Positions 33,797 to 43,873 of a stretch of 64,000 nucleotides of DNA are shown piece after piece (the stretch's first letter is position 1; the number at the start of each line of letters is the position of its first letter). The translations under genes and the position numbers were made by a program. The notes under the pieces were generated by a model. The model had not been told where the DNA came from. It saw only the letters and a list, made by a program, of their open reading frames with translations, and did no database searches. Origin of the DNA: Vibrio hepatarius (GTDB taxonomy: Bacteria > Pseudomonadota > Gammaproteobacteria > Enterobacterales > Vibrionaceae); NCBI RefSeq assembly GCF_001274785.1, contig NZ_LHPI01000018.1, positions 1 through 64,000 of the forward strand. Direction: 5' to 3'.

Positions 33797-36628
33797 TTAA
33801 GCGTACTTACGCTCTTCACCTTCACCGTCAACGTTCGATACACAACGACCACAGATCTTCTCGTGACCCGCGATAGTGCCAACGTCTGGCGTGTGGTGCC
33901 AACAACGGTCACACTTCTCTGATTCCGTCGCTTTCACTTCAACAAACAAACCGTCAACGTCAGTCGCTTGCGCTTGCTCTGTCTTCTCGCTCAGTGGCTT
34001 AACCACAGCAGCAGATGTCAATAGCACAAAGCGTAGCTCGTCTTCCAGCTTGTTGATCTTCGCTGCCAGAGCGTCTTCAGCAAACAGAGTGACTTCTGCT
34101 TGCAGTGCGCCACCAATAGTCTTTTCACTACGAGCTGCTTCAAGAAGTTTGTTTACACCGCTACGAACCGATTGGATTTCAGTCCAGAAGTCGTTGTTTA
34201 GCTCTTCGCCTTCAGCCAGACCAAATAGACCATCGAACCATTCGCCAGTGAAGACAAACTTGTCACGTTGACCCGGCATTTCGTTCCAGATTTCGTCCGC
34301 TGTGAATGACATGATTGGTGCCATCCAACGAACCAAAGCTTCAACGATGTAGTAAAGCGCTGTCTGACAGCTACGTTGCGCATGACCACCACGTTTCGCT
34401 GTGTACTGACGGTCTTTGATCACGTCTAGGTAGAAAGAACCCATTTCGATCGAACAGAACTGCATCAAACGCTGCGTGACTGCGTGAGTGTTGTATTCGC
34501 CGTACGCTTTCACAATCTCTTCTTGTGCTGCTAGTGCGCGACCTACAGCCCAACGATCCAACGCTACCATTTCGTCAGCTGGAACAAGGTCTGTTTCTGG
34601 GTTGAAACCGTTGAGGTTTGCAAGGAAGAAACGAGCCGTGTTACGAATACGACGGTATGCGTCCGCGCTGCGTTTAAGGATTTCATCCGATACTGCCACT
34701 TCGCCAGTGTAGTCTGTTGACGCAACCCAAAGACGCAGGATGTCTGCCCCCAGCTTGTTGGTCACATCTTTAGGTGCCACAACGTTACCGATAGATTTCG
34801 ACATCTTACGGCCTTGACCGTCAACCACGAAACCGTGTGTCAGTACTTGCTTGTATGGCGCTTCGCCTTTCATCGCGATCGATGAAATCAGTGAAGACTG
34901 GAACCAACCGCGGTGTTGGTCAGAACCTTCTAAGTAAAGGTCTGCACTGTGGCCGTTGTATTCTTCACGAGCATCAACCACTGAGAAGTGAGTCACACCC
35001 GAGTCAAACCATACGTCGAGTGTATCCAGTACTTTTTCGTAGTTTGCTGCGTCTTCTTCGCCCAGTAGTTCTGCCGCATCGACATCCCACCAAGCTTGAA
35101 TACCTTTTTGTTCAACCAGTTGAGCCACTTTTTCAATCAGCTCAGACGAGTTCGGATGAAGTTCTGCTGTTTCTTTATGAACGAACAGAGCAATTGGCAC
35201 ACCCCAAGTACGCTGACGAGAGATACACCACTCAGGACGACCTTCGATCATGCCTTCAATACGGCTTTGGCCCCATTCAGGCATCCACTGAACACCTTTG
35301 ATTGACTCTAGTGCTTTTGCACGTAAGCCAGCTTGGTCCATAGAGACGAACCATTGTGGTGTTGCACGGAAGATGATTGGAGTCTTATGACGCCAGCAGT
35401 GTGGGTAGCTGTGCTCGTAAGCGTGGTGATGTAGCAGAGCACCTTTCTCTTGTAGCGTTTCCACAACTGCAGCGTTCGCTTTAAATACGTGTTGGCCAGC
35501 AAATAGCTCAGTGTCTGGTAAGTAAACACCGTTTGAACCTACTGGGTTCGCAACTTCTAGACCGTATTTTTGACCAACTGCAAAGTCTTCTTGACCGTGG
35601 CCAGGTGCTGTGTGAACCACACCAGTACCTGAATCTGTTGTCACGTGATCGCCAAGGATCGCAGGAACAGTAAAGTCGTAGAATGGATGGTTGAACTGAG
35701 CAAGCTCTAAGTCCGCGCCTTTTGCGAAGCCAAGGTTATGGAAGTGCTCGATACCTGCACGGTCCATGACGTCTTTCGCTAGCTCTGAAGCAACGATAAT
35801 ACGCTCTGGGTTGTCACCCTCAACTTGGATTAATACGTACTCTAGATCATCACGCAGACACACAGCACGGTTTGCAGGCAGTGTCCAAGGCGTTGTAGTC
35901 CAAATAACGATAGAAATATCGCCGTGACCTTCATGGCCTTCGCTTAATGCAAATTTAGACAATAGCGCAGCTTCGTCTGCCGCTTTGAAGCGCACATCAA
36001 TCGAAGGTGACACTTTGTCTTTGTATTCTACTTCTGCTTCTGCCAATGCAGAGCCACAGTCTGTACACCAGTGAACCGGTTTAAAACCTTTCAACAGGTG
36101 ACCTTGGTCAGCGATTTTACCCAAAGCACGGATGATGTTCGCTTCCGTGTCGAAGTCCATAGTGCGGTAAGGTTTGTCCCACTCGCCCATGATGCCAAGA
36201 CGCTTAAAGCTCTCTTTTTGGCCTTCAACCTGACCTGCAGCGTAGTCGCGACATTTTGCGCGGAACTCAGCAGCAGTAACTTTTTGACCTGGCTTACCAA
36301 CCTTTTTCTCTACCATTAGTTCAATTGGTAGACCGTGGCAGTCCCAGCCAGGAATGTAAGGAGCGTCAAAACCTGAAAGTGTTTTGGATTTAATAATAAT
36401 GTCTTTAAGAATCTTGTTTAGTGCGTGACCAATATGAATGTCACCGTTGGCGTATGGAGGGCCATCGTGTAGAACGAAAGATTTTTTGCCTTTCTTCGCT
36501 TTACGGATTTCACCGTAAAGGTCTTCTTTGTACCAACGCTCAAGCATTTCTGGCTCGCGGTTCGCCAGATTGCCGCGCATCGGAAACCCTGTTTCAGGAA
36601 GGTTCAGGGTATCTTTATACTCACTCAT
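33797..36628 (-). CDS. ileS: Isoleucyl-tRNA synthetase
   Basis: Class I aminoacyl-tRNA synthetase charging tRNA-Ile, 943 residues, bacterial type with C-terminal zinc domain. HIGH motif in GDIHIGHAL (about 63-71), a CP1 editing domain (about 190-400, TTTPWTLPANRAV), KMSKS in GRKMSKSIG (about 600-610), anticodon-binding domain and zinc ligands CDRCWHH and CGRCV at the end. Middle gene of ribF-ileS-lspA. Confidence 0.98.
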   Translation of the reverse strand: MSEYKDTLNLPETGFPMRGNLANREPEMLERWYKEDLYGEIRKAKKGKKSFVLHDGPPYANGDIHIGHALNKILKDIIIKSKTLSGFDAPYIPGWDCHGLPIELMVEKKVGKPGQKVTAAEFRAKCRDYAAGQVEGQKESFKRLGIMGEWDKPYRTMDFDTEANIIRALGKIADQGHLLKGFKPVHWCTDCGSALAEAEVEYKDKVSPSIDVRFKAADEAALLSKFALSEGHEGHGDISIVIWTTTPWTLPANRAVCLRDDLEYVLIQVEGDNPERIIVASELAKDVMDRAGIEHFHNLGFAKGADLELAQFNHPFYDFTVPAILGDHVTTDSGTGVVHTAPGHGQEDFAVGQKYGLEVANPVGSNGVYLPDTELFAGQHVFKANAAVVETLQEKGALLHHHAYEHSYPHCWRHKTPIIFRATPQWFVSMDQAGLRAKALESIKGVQWMPEWGQSRIEGMIEGRPEWCISRQRTWGVPIALFVHKETAELHPNSSELIEKVAQLVEQKGIQAWWDVDAAELLGEEDAANYEKVLDTLDVWFDSGVTHFSVVDAREEYNGHSADLYLEGSDQHRGWFQSSLISSIAMKGEAPYKQVLTHGFVVDGQGRKMSKSIGNVVAPKDVTNKLGADILRLWVASTDYTGEVAVSDEILKRSADAYRRIRNTARFFLANLNGFNPETDLVPADEMVALDRWAVGRALAAQEEIVKAYGEYNTHAVTQRLMQFCSIEMGSFYLDVIKDRQYTAKRGGHAQRSCQTALYYIVEALVRWMAPIMSFTADEIWNEMPGQRDKFVFTGEWFDGLFGLAEGEELNNDFWTEIQSVRSGVNKLLEAARSEKTIGGALQAEVTLFAEDALAAKINKLEDELRFVLLTSAAVVKPLSEKTEQAQATDVDGLFVEVKATESEKCDRCWHHTPDVGTIAGHEKICGRCVSNVDGEGEERKYA

Positions 36629-36693
36629 CGATTCTTAATTCCGTTGTGTTGGGCGAATGTTAGACATTATGCTAAGTCGGTGGACTAAACCAC

Positions 36694-37629
36694 TTAGCGA
36701 TTAAGCTGACGCAACCACACCCTTGCTGCCTCAGCATCCAATTCAATTTGTTGTTTCAATGCTTCAAAAGACTCGAACTTTTGTTCGTCTCGAAGCTTAT
36801 GTAAAAGTACAATTTCTAGCTGTTTGCCGTATAAGTCGGCATGAAAGTCGAATAAATGCACTTCTAATTGTTGGCGAACACCATTTACTGTTGGTCTGTT
36901 GCCAATGTTTGCCACGCCACCAATTGGCTGCTCGCCTAAGCCCAAAGCTTTGACAACGTATACGCCAGATACTGGTGAAACACGGCGTTTCAGTGGAATA
37001 TTGGCGGTTGGGAAACCGATCGTTCTACCAAGCTTACGCCCATGAGAAACACGCCCACTGATACTGTAATCTCGCCCAAGCATTTCTGCTGCGACATCCA
37101 GTTTATCTTGCGCTAACGCATCACGAATCGCCGTGCTACTCACACGCAGTTTCTGCATACAGAAACTTTGGGTACTGACCACTTCAAAACCGTATTTTTC
37201 GCCGGCTTGTTTTAGCATGTCAAAGTTGCCCTTCCGGCCGCGACCAAAACAGAAATCATCGCCTACGACCAGAAACTTAACACCCAAACGCTTCACCAAC
37301 AAGTCACTAATAAACTCATCCGCCGTGAGATTGGCAAATTGCTCGTTAAAATTGACACAAAGCAGTCGCTCAAGCTTGAGTTTACTAAGCTGAACAAACT
37401 TATCTCTTAGTCGGGTTAACCGAGCGGGAGCTTTCTCTTTAGCGAATAACTCCAATGGCTGTGGGTCAAAGGTCATAATCGTGGAAGGCAAGCCTAATTT
37501 CTCTGCTTGCTCAGACACTTGACGCAATACTGCTTGATGACCTAGATGCACTCCGTCGAAGTTTCCGATCGTCAATACACACCCGTAATGGTGTGGTTTG
37601 ATATTGTGAATACCTCGGATTAATTCCAT
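36694..37629 (-). CDS. ribF: Bifunctional riboflavin kinase / FAD synthetase
   Basis: Makes FMN and then FAD from riboflavin. The 311 residues contain an N-terminal nucleotidyltransferase domain (TIGNFDGVHLGHQ, about 20-32; SSTAIRDAL) and a C-terminal riboflavin kinase domain (about 185-308, with GRTIGFPTANI and NIGNRPTV). First gene of the ribF-ileS-lspA unit downstream of murJ. Confidence 0.96.
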   Translation of the reverse strand: MELIRGIHNIKPHHYGCVLTIGNFDGVHLGHQAVLRQVSEQAEKLGLPSTIMTFDPQPLELFAKEKAPARLTRLRDKFVQLSKLKLERLLCVNFNEQFANLTADEFISDLLVKRLGVKFLVVGDDFCFGRGRKGNFDMLKQAGEKYGFEVVSTQSFCMQKLRVSSTAIRDALAQDKLDVAAEMLGRDYSISGRVSHGRKLGRTIGFPTANIPLKRRVSPVSGVYVVKALGLGEQPIGGVANIGNRPTVNGVRQQLEVHLFDFHADLYGKQLEIVLLHKLRDEQKFESFEALKQQIELDAEAARVWLRQLNR

Positions 37630-37701
37630 TGGAAGTTACTAAAACCTGTGTTTTTTATTATTTACGCTGCGTGAAACTGACGGATTATATACTAATCGCC
37701 A

Positions 37702-39264
37702 TCAGTCTGTCGCTGCTTTTAGATCTTTTAAACGCACGCCCATTATGACAAGCGACAGCAAATAAACCGCTGCACCAAGCGCGATTAAAATCGCTAGGCT
37801 GGTTGAGCGCTCCAGTAAGCTCCACTGCAACCACACTGGCATCTCTTCCAGTTGCCATAAGATAGCCGCAACCATGAAACCACCAGCAATCGCGAGTTTG
37901 ATCGCGAATACGATGGTTTGACGTGTCAGCCGATAAACACCAGCGATGTGTAAGCCTCTATATAGTAGAGACATGTTGACCAGCGCCGACAACGCCGTCG
38001 CCATTGCGAGGCCAACGTAGCCGTAGAACCAAGCGAAGATCGCATTGAAGACCATATTCGACACCATAGCAATGATGCCGTATTTGACTGGTGTTTTGGT
38101 GTCTTGGCGCGAGTAGTAACCTGGCGCAAGCACTTTAATCAACATGAAATTCAACAAGCCAGCAGCGTAAGCCATCAACGACATAGAGGCAAACTCAACG
38201 TCTTGTGGCGAAAACTCACCGCGCATAAATAGCACCATCAGCATCGGTTTAGCGAGTACGATCAAACCTAACATCGCCGGCACACCAAGCAAGCTGACCA
38301 TACGCACACCCCAATCCATGGTATGCGCAAAGCCTTCCCCTTGAGCGTCAACGTGTTTACGCGATAACGCAGGCAGAATCACCGTTGCGATTGCAATACC
38401 AAACAGACCGAGTGGGAACTCCAATAAGCGGTCCGAGTAATAAAGCCAACTGATTGAGCCGGTCTGAAGAAAGCTGGCGATAAAGGTATCAAACAGTAAG
38501 TTAATCTGGCTGACCGAAACACCAAACAGTGCAGGAATCATCAGGGTTCTGATTTTCACAACCCCAGGGTCACGCCATCCCCATTTAGGGCGCACCATCA
38601 CGCCTGCTTTAATAAGGAAAGGAAGTTGGAAAAAGAACTGAACTAATCCACCTAAAAAGACCCCGATCGCTAAACCTATTTCAGGTTGTGCTAACTGCGG
38701 CGCGATAAACCACGCCGACAGAATGATCATCACATTGAGAAACACCGGAGTAAAAGAAGAGACGGCAAACTTGCCCAAGGTATTGAGTATCGCCCCAGAA
38801 AGCGCGACAAAGGTAATAAACCAAAGATAAGGAAAGGTGATTTTGAGCATCAAGCTCGCGAGCTCAAACTTTTCAGCCGATGGACCACCGTTAAGCCAAT
38901 CTAAGAACCAACCAAAACCAAACATTGCCGTCACGACGCCGGAGCCAAGTACCCCGAGTATTGTCACAACCGAAACAATCACACCGAGCGTACCCGCGGC
39001 TCTCGCAATCAACTGGCGCGTTTTGTCCATATCACCGCTGGCGTGATATTCAGTAAGTACCGGCACAAAGGCTTGCGAGAACGCCCCTTCGGCAAATAGT
39101 CGGCGTAAAAAGTTGGGAATTTTATTGGCAAAAAAGAATACATCGGCACTTGCCCCTGCACCCATTAAATTTGCTACTACGACATCACGCACCAATCCTA
39201 AGACGCGCGAAATCAAAGTCATAGCACTCACAATCATGCCTGACTTGAGGAGACGTTTACTCAC
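37702..39264 (-). CDS. murJ: Lipid II flippase MurJ (MviN)
   Basis: MOP-superfamily membrane protein that moves lipid II to the periplasmic side for murein synthesis. 520 residues with 14 predicted helices. The N-terminal half has SRVLGLVRD and FFFANKIPNFLRRLFAEGAFSQAFVP, the conserved MurJ core with functional Arg residues. Upstream of ribF on the same strand, and divergent from rpsT. Confidence 0.96.
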   Translation of the reverse strand: MSKRLLKSGMIVSAMTLISRVLGLVRDVVVANLMGAGASADVFFFANKIPNFLRRLFAEGAFSQAFVPVLTEYHASGDMDKTRQLIARAAGTLGVIVSVVTILGVLGSGVVTAMFGFGWFLDWLNGGPSAEKFELASLMLKITFPYLWFITFVALSGAILNTLGKFAVSSFTPVFLNVMIILSAWFIAPQLAQPEIGLAIGVFLGGLVQFFFQLPFLIKAGVMVRPKWGWRDPGVVKIRTLMIPALFGVSVSQINLLFDTFIASFLQTGSISWLYYSDRLLEFPLGLFGIAIATVILPALSRKHVDAQGEGFAHTMDWGVRMVSLLGVPAMLGLIVLAKPMLMVLFMRGEFSPQDVEFASMSLMAYAAGLLNFMLIKVLAPGYYSRQDTKTPVKYGIIAMVSNMVFNAIFAWFYGYVGLAMATALSALVNMSLLYRGLHIAGVYRLTRQTIVFAIKLAIAGGFMVAAILWQLEEMPVWLQWSLLERSTSLAILIALGAAVYLLSLVIMGVRLKDLKAATD

Positions 39265-39524
39265 AGTTACCTCGGGAGTCCTCTAATACTAAATGCAAAG
39301 CGCTTCTCTTTAGCATGAATAAATGCCTGAGAGCAGATTAGTATTAGCATTGAAAAAAAAATACTGTTAGAATCCCCGCCATCTTAACCGTGAAGACCTT
39401 TCTAATCCAAAATTTGTTTGGTTTCGATTGGTTTTTGCACAAATCATTTGACATTTAAGCGCAAATAGGGGATAGTCCTCGCCCTTAAATTGTCACCGAA
39501 CTAAAGTTTTTGGGAGTTAGACCC

Positions 39525-39785
39525 TTGGCAAATAGTAAATCTGCTAAGAAGCGCGCTATCCAAGCTGAGAAACGTCGTCAGCACAACGCTAGCCGTCGTT
39601 CTATGATGCGCACTTACATGAAGAAAACTGTTGCTGCTATCGAAGCAGGCGACAAAGCTGCTGCAACTGAAGCATTTGCTGCAGTTACACCAATCCTAGA
39701 CCGCATGGCGACTAAAGGCCTTATTCACAAGAATAAAGCTGCACGTCATAAGTCTCGTTTCTCTGCTGCAATCAAAGCTCTTTAA
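39525..39785 (+). CDS. rpsT: 30S ribosomal protein S20
   Basis: Primary 16S rRNA-binding protein, 86 residues, starting ANSKSAKKRAIQAEKRRQHNAS after the initiator. The start is a TTG nine bases after GGGAG, the same unusual UUG start E. coli rpsT uses and that underlies its weak-initiation autoregulation. A further upstream TTG (39510) would overlap the ribosome site and is rejected. Monocistronic with its own terminator. Confidence 0.96.
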   Translation: MANSKSAKKRAIQAEKRRQHNASRRSMMRTYMKKTVAAIEAGDKAAATEAFAAVTPILDRMATKGLIHKNKAARHKSRFSAAIKAL

Positions 39786-39809
39786 TAGAACTCTGATTAC
39801 TCAGTGAAA

Positions 39810-39838
39810 GAAAAAACCGGCTCTGCCGGTTTTTTTAT
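39810..39838 (+). terminator. rpsT terminator
   Basis: AAAACCGGC/GCCGGTTTTTTT hairpin. Confidence 0.92.
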
Positions 39839-39850
39839 ACCTGCTAAAAA

Positions 39851-39879
39851 TAAAAAAGAGGCTCAAGGCCTCTTTTTTG
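39851..39879. terminator. hlyU terminator (bidirectional)
   Basis: AAAAAAGAGGC/GCCTCTTTTTT stem, ten bases from the hlyU stop on the minus strand. Confidence 0.85.
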
Positions 39880-39888
39880 TTTGTTCGA

Positions 39889-40182
39889 TTAGCTGCAGTA
39901 CATACCATGAAGTAATTGGATCATCGCTTTTACTTCTTCACTGCTGAGTGTGTAGTAAACGGTTTGTGCTTCTTTACGCGTTTCAACCAAACCATCGCGT
40001 CGCAACCAAGCAAGGTGCTGAGACAATGCCGACTGGCTGAGTTCGAGCTTATTACACAATTCGCCGACCGACAGTTCGTTATTGTGTAGCAAACACAGTA
40101 TCTGCAACCGTCTCTCGTTGGCCATTGCTTTCAGTAGTACTACCGCTTTTGCAGAGTTTTGTTCCATCGCTTGTAAATTCAT
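39889..40182 (-). CDS. hlyU: HlyU, ArsR/SmtB-family virulence regulator
   Basis: 97-residue winged-helix protein closely matching V. cholerae and V. vulnificus HlyU over KAVVLLKAMANERRLQIL and the recognition helix region ELSQSALSQHLAWLRRDGLV. HlyU relieves H-NS silencing of hemolysin and RTX toxin genes. It lacks the metal-binding cysteine box of ArsR-type members. The two cysteines (LCNKL, MYCS) are the ones thought to be redox-sensitive in HlyU. Its targets are not in this window. Confidence 0.92.
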   Translation of the reverse strand: MNLQAMEQNSAKAVVLLKAMANERRLQILCLLHNNELSVGELCNKLELSQSALSQHLAWLRRDGLVETRKEAQTVYYTLSSEEVKAMIQLLHGMYCS

Positions 40183-40364
40183 CGGTCAGTACCCTTTGAA
40201 ACCACACTAAAATACATCTGTAGACTACTTTCAAATCTAAATCGCTGAGCCAGAATTGTGTTAGCAATCTAAAACTAAAATCGATTTAACTGTTTATGTA
40301 GCGCTATAGCACCGTTGATTTTAATCGATCTGTAATAACTAATCTATTTCTTATACAGAAAAGG

Positions 40365-41255
40365 TTATTTAAACAACGAGGTAAAGTCAGCATCACACAC
40401 GTTTTTCACCGCTGGGTGCTGAATCATACGCTCGGCGAAAATAACGTAATACTCTTCTTTGAGCTCTTCGATATGACCGATCAACTGCAGTGCTAAATCA
40501 CTGTCCACTTCCGTGACATAGAGTGACGGAGCAAGAAAGATGACATCATCATGATAACGGGCAAATGCCTTCATTAATGCGACATCATCAAATTCTCCCA
40601 ACACATTAGGTTGAAGGCCTTGGCGGTCGAACCATTGTAGGACTTTGCGCCCCATCGCCGTGCGGCTACCAGGGATCAGCAGTTTTCTCTGCTCCAACAC
40701 TTCAGGGAATTTGACGCTATCGACTTTACCCGCACAGAAAAAGCTCATATTGCACTCGCCTAGCTTTTTACTGTACAGACCAGGGCTTTGACTGGAGTCC
40801 ACTGGGCAATCAGACAAAATCATATCGAGCTTATGTTGTGATAACTGCTCTAACAGCATTTCGTGGGTCGATTCGAAACAGCGTAAGTGAATGCTGTTAT
40901 CTTCAGGCACGGTCGTCATCAGTATCTTACTGACCAAGCGTTTTGAGAGTGCGTCCGCGACACCGACATCAAACAAGATATTGGAACGCTGACTGTAGTT
41001 AACGATATCCAACATTTCGTAACTCAAGCCAAACATACGGTCTGCGTACTTGAACACCAACTGCCCCAATTCAGTAGGCTCGATGCTCCTACCGTTACGT
41101 TTAGTCAGCTTACCGTCCATTCGGTCTTCTAACGCTTTAATTTGTCCGGTGACCGTTTGCGGTGTCAGGAAAAGTGCATCTGCAGCTTTCGTGACTGACC
41201 CTTGTTTGCACACCATCCAGAAGTAATAGAGATGGTTGTAATTTAAGTGCGACAT
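40365..41255 (-). CDS. nhaR: LysR-family regulator NhaR
   Basis: Na+/Li+-responsive LysR activator of nhaA in E. coli. I start the 296-residue protein at MSHLNYNHLYYFW, the family start. The longer frame from 41369 adds 38 non-conserved residues. HTH about 4-63 (SVTKAADALFLTPQTVTGQIKALE). The effector domain matches NhaR. No nhaA antiporter gene is adjacent, and it faces the sodium/phosphate symporter nptA across a 410-base gap. Confidence 0.9.
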   Translation of the reverse strand: MSHLNYNHLYYFWMVCKQGSVTKAADALFLTPQTVTGQIKALEDRMDGKLTKRNGRSIEPTELGQLVFKYADRMFGLSYEMLDIVNYSQRSNILFDVGVADALSKRLVSKILMTTVPEDNSIHLRCFESTHEMLLEQLSQHKLDMILSDCPVDSSQSPGLYSKKLGECNMSFFCAGKVDSVKFPEVLEQRKLLIPGSRTAMGRKVLQWFDRQGLQPNVLGEFDDVALMKAFARYHDDVIFLAPSLYVTEVDSDLALQLIGHIEELKEEYYVIFAERMIQHPAVKNVCDADFTSLFK

Positions 41256-41665
41256 GACTCTGAACTCGAATTGTTTATCGAAGATAGCGTTATAGCAAAT
41301 GCGCCTAATGACAACAACACTTCGGTAAAAACGAAAAATATCAACAGTAAAGCTATCTTTACCGAACATTGAAAATCACTTTATGACAGTTCAGTGTCAT
41401 CTTGTCATAAAAGAGCCATCTTTTTAGCAAAAAAATCGGCAAATTTTCAGACTTAAATCACAATTTTAAAGCCAACAAAAACCATTAAAAATCAAAAGCT
41501 TAAACATAAAACAAAACCAAGATTTCGAGAATATTATCCGGAGTCACACAAAATCATCCCCATTACACATAACTGTAATATTACTGAAATATTTGCCCTC
41601 TAACATCGCCCTCAGTTTCAACAACAGACCACTATTCAGATTTTATCGGTCCACGGAGAAAAATT
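41256..41665. promoter_or_regulatory. Divergent nhaR/nptA intergenic region with inverted-repeat operator candidate
   Basis: AT-rich, no ORF. At 41383-41400 ATGACAGTTCAGTGTCAT is an inverted repeat (ATGACA-N6-TGTCAT), and a third half-site TGTCATAA at 41403-41410 pairs with TTATGACA at 41381. It is about 128 bases upstream of nhaR, a reasonable place for LysR-type autoregulation. The binding protein is unknown. Confidence 0.4.
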
Positions 41666-42811
41666 ATGAACCAAGCTACTACTACAGCGGCTCCTATTTC
41701 GAGCACGACTCGCTGGTTGCGCTGGGCTAACTTGGCATTCATGTTATACCTACTGCTTCTGGCTGTATCTATGGTCGGCAGCGGCTTCAAATGGGCAACT
41801 GGTGATCAAGCAAAAGTTCTCTTTGAATTTGCCTCTCACCCTGTAGCTGGCTTAATGATCGGCTTAGTTGCAACCGCTCTTATTCAATCTTCAAGTACAG
41901 TAACGTCTATCATCGTGGGCCTTGTGGCTGGCGGCTTACCGGTAGAAACGGCTATCCCTATGGTTATGGGTGCAAACATCGGTACAACAGTCACCAACAC
42001 GCTTGTGAGCCTTGGTCACGTTCGCTGTAAGGAAGAATTCAAACGCGCATTCGCAAGTGCAACAATCCACGATTTCTTTAACTTATTAGCAGTTGCGATC
42101 TTCCTACCATTGGAAATGATGTTCGGCATCCTTGAGAAAATCTCTCATTGGTTGGTTTCACCGCTACTTGCAACGGGCGATATGAGCCTCAAAGGCTTTA
42201 ACTTCATTAAGCCAATTACCAAACCAGTTGTAAGCGCAGTTAAAGAGCCACTATCAACATTTGGTGATACTGTAGGTGGCGTAATGCTTATCGTACTGGG
42301 TATCGCAACTATCTTCGTCGCAATTACTGTGATGGGTAAGCTGATGAAGAGCCTAATGGTTGGCCGTGCTCGTGAAATTCTGAAGAACGCCATTGGTCGT
42401 GGCCCTATCCACGGTATTATGTCTGGCTCTATCGTGACAGTATTGGTTCAGTCTTCTTCAACAACCACTAGCTTGATGGTTCCTCTTGTAGGCTCAGGTG
42501 TACTGAAAGTTCGTGATGTATACCCATTCACTCTAGGTGCAAACATCGGTACTTGTATTACCGCCCTACTGGCAGCAACTGCAGTATCAGGTGAGTTCGC
42601 AGTGTTCGCACTACAAATTGCTCTGGTTCACCTAGTGTTCAACGTAATGGCAACCGTATTCATCTTCGGTATCCCGTTCCTACGCGAACTGCCAGTAAAA
42701 GGCGCAGACCTTATTTCGGACATGGCAGTGAAGAACAAAGCCGTCGTTGCGGGTTACCTACTGAGCGTATTTGTGGTTCTACCTGGCGCTATCCTTGCGC
42801 TAACAGCATAA
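41666..42811 (+). CDS. nptA: Na+/phosphate cotransporter NptA
   Basis: NaPi-II-like symporter of 381 residues, with the duplicated QSSS signatures of the family (TALIQSSSTVTS and TVLVQSSSTTTS) and two GANIGT repeats, and about eight to nine transmembrane helices. V. cholerae NptA imports phosphate using Na+, most active at alkaline pH. Codon use looks strongly biased towards common codons, suggesting high expression. Own terminator follows. Confidence 0.93.
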   Translation: MNQATTTAAPISSTTRWLRWANLAFMLYLLLLAVSMVGSGFKWATGDQAKVLFEFASHPVAGLMIGLVATALIQSSSTVTSIIVGLVAGGLPVETAIPMVMGANIGTTVTNTLVSLGHVRCKEEFKRAFASATIHDFFNLLAVAIFLPLEMMFGILEKISHWLVSPLLATGDMSLKGFNFIKPITKPVVSAVKEPLSTFGDTVGGVMLIVLGIATIFVAITVMGKLMKSLMVGRAREILKNAIGRGPIHGIMSGSIVTVLVQSSSTTTSLMVPLVGSGVLKVRDVYPFTLGANIGTCITALLAATAVSGEFAVFALQIALVHLVFNVMATVFIFGIPFLRELPVKGADLISDMAVKNKAVVAGYLLSVFVVLPGAILALTA

Positions 42812-42837
42812 AAATAAATACCAATTACACCATCGCT

Positions 42838-42872
42838 TGCGAGCCCCTAACGAAAGTTAGGGGCTTTTTTCA
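42838..42872 (+). terminator. nptA terminator
   Basis: GAGCCCCTAAC/GTTAGGGGCT stem with GAAA loop followed by TTTTTT. Confidence 0.92.
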
Positions 42873-42968
42873 TTCTTCGGTAAAGCAAACTTATCTACCC
42901 CTCTCAATATCTAGTTACTCTTTGCTATCCACCCAACTTGCTGCTGTGATTCGATAAACATCAAGCAA

Positions 42969-42998
42969 TAAAAAAGGCTGCACACTGGCAGCCTTTAA
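42969..42998 (-). terminator. thyA operon terminator
   Basis: On the minus strand AAAGGCTGCC/GGTGCAGCC-type stem then TTTTTTA, 15 bases after thyA. Confidence 0.85.
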
Positions 42999-43012
42999 TC
43001 ATATATCATTGA

Positions 43013-43864
43013 TTAGACAGAGAACGGATACTTAATCGCATCATGATGTTCATAACCTTCTACCCAGAAGTCATCCAGAGTGACCCAAGTTTCCAAATCT
43101 TCTAGAGATTTGATTTCTGGGTTAATGTGGAACGTCGGTGATTTCAACGGCTCACGCTTCAGCTGTACGTCTCGCATCAATTCAAGTTGGTCTTCGTAGA
43201 TATGAGCATTCACGATCTTATGGTACGCCTGACCTGCTTTCTTGCCGGTGATCTGCGCCATAATCGCTAAGAACACGTAAACCTGAACCATATTGAAGTT
43301 CAACCCGAGCGGCACATCACAAGAGCGCTGGGTACTATTAAGGTACAGCGTGTCACCCAATAGTGAGAAGTGGTGGCTGTACATACATGGGCGCAAACAG
43401 CCCATATGGAACTCACCTGGGTTGTAGAAATTAAGGATCTCACCTCGATCATCCACACCACGAGTTAGGTCATCGACAATCTTGCGTAGTTGGTCGACAT
43501 GGCCGCCATCTGGTTTTGCCCAAGCACGACCTTGGACACCGTATACACGCCCCATATCGTCCTCGCCTTTGCGATAAGGGTTGTTAAGCCAAGCATCATT
43601 CAGGTTGGCATTCGCATCCCAAGTTTTGGTGCCCAGTTTGCGAAAGTCTTCAGCATTGTCGTAACCTCGAATGTAGCCAAGTAGCTCGGCCACCGCCGCT
43701 TTCCAGAAGCTTTTACGCGTTGTTACGAGCGGGAACTGGTTGTTGCCAACATCGTAGGTCAAGTCAGCATTGATAACCGTCAGACAACGCTTGCCTGTAC
43801 GTTCATTTTCAACCCACTCACCTTGCTCAACGATTCGTCGACAGAGATCTAAATACTGTTTCAC
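43013..43864 (-). CDS. thyA: Thymidylate synthase
   Basis: Methylates dUMP to dTMP using methylene-tetrahydrofolate. 283 residues. The catalytic Cys is in LRPCMYSHHF and the dUMP-binding segment is RSCDVPLGLNFN. The length exceeds E. coli ThyA (264) by an insertion around residues 85-110, usual in many vibrios. Last gene of rppH-ptsP-tauE-lgt-thyA, nine bases after lgt. Confidence 0.97.
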   Translation of the reverse strand: MKQYLDLCRRIVEQGEWVENERTGKRCLTVINADLTYDVGNNQFPLVTTRKSFWKAAVAELLGYIRGYDNAEDFRKLGTKTWDANANLNDAWLNNPYRKGEDDMGRVYGVQGRAWAKPDGGHVDQLRKIVDDLTRGVDDRGEILNFYNPGEFHMGCLRPCMYSHHFSLLGDTLYLNSTQRSCDVPLGLNFNMVQVYVFLAIMAQITGKKAGQAYHKIVNAHIYEDQLELMRDVQLKREPLKSPTFHINPEIKSLEDLETWVTLDDFWVEGYEHHDAIKYPFSV

Positions 43865-43873
43865 ACCAATTCC

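Noticed and set aside
41390..41410. Pho box for PhoB upstream of nptA
   Set aside because: The TGTCAT repeats are 8 bp apart instead of the 11 bp required for PhoB, and symmetry suggests an inverted-repeat operator.
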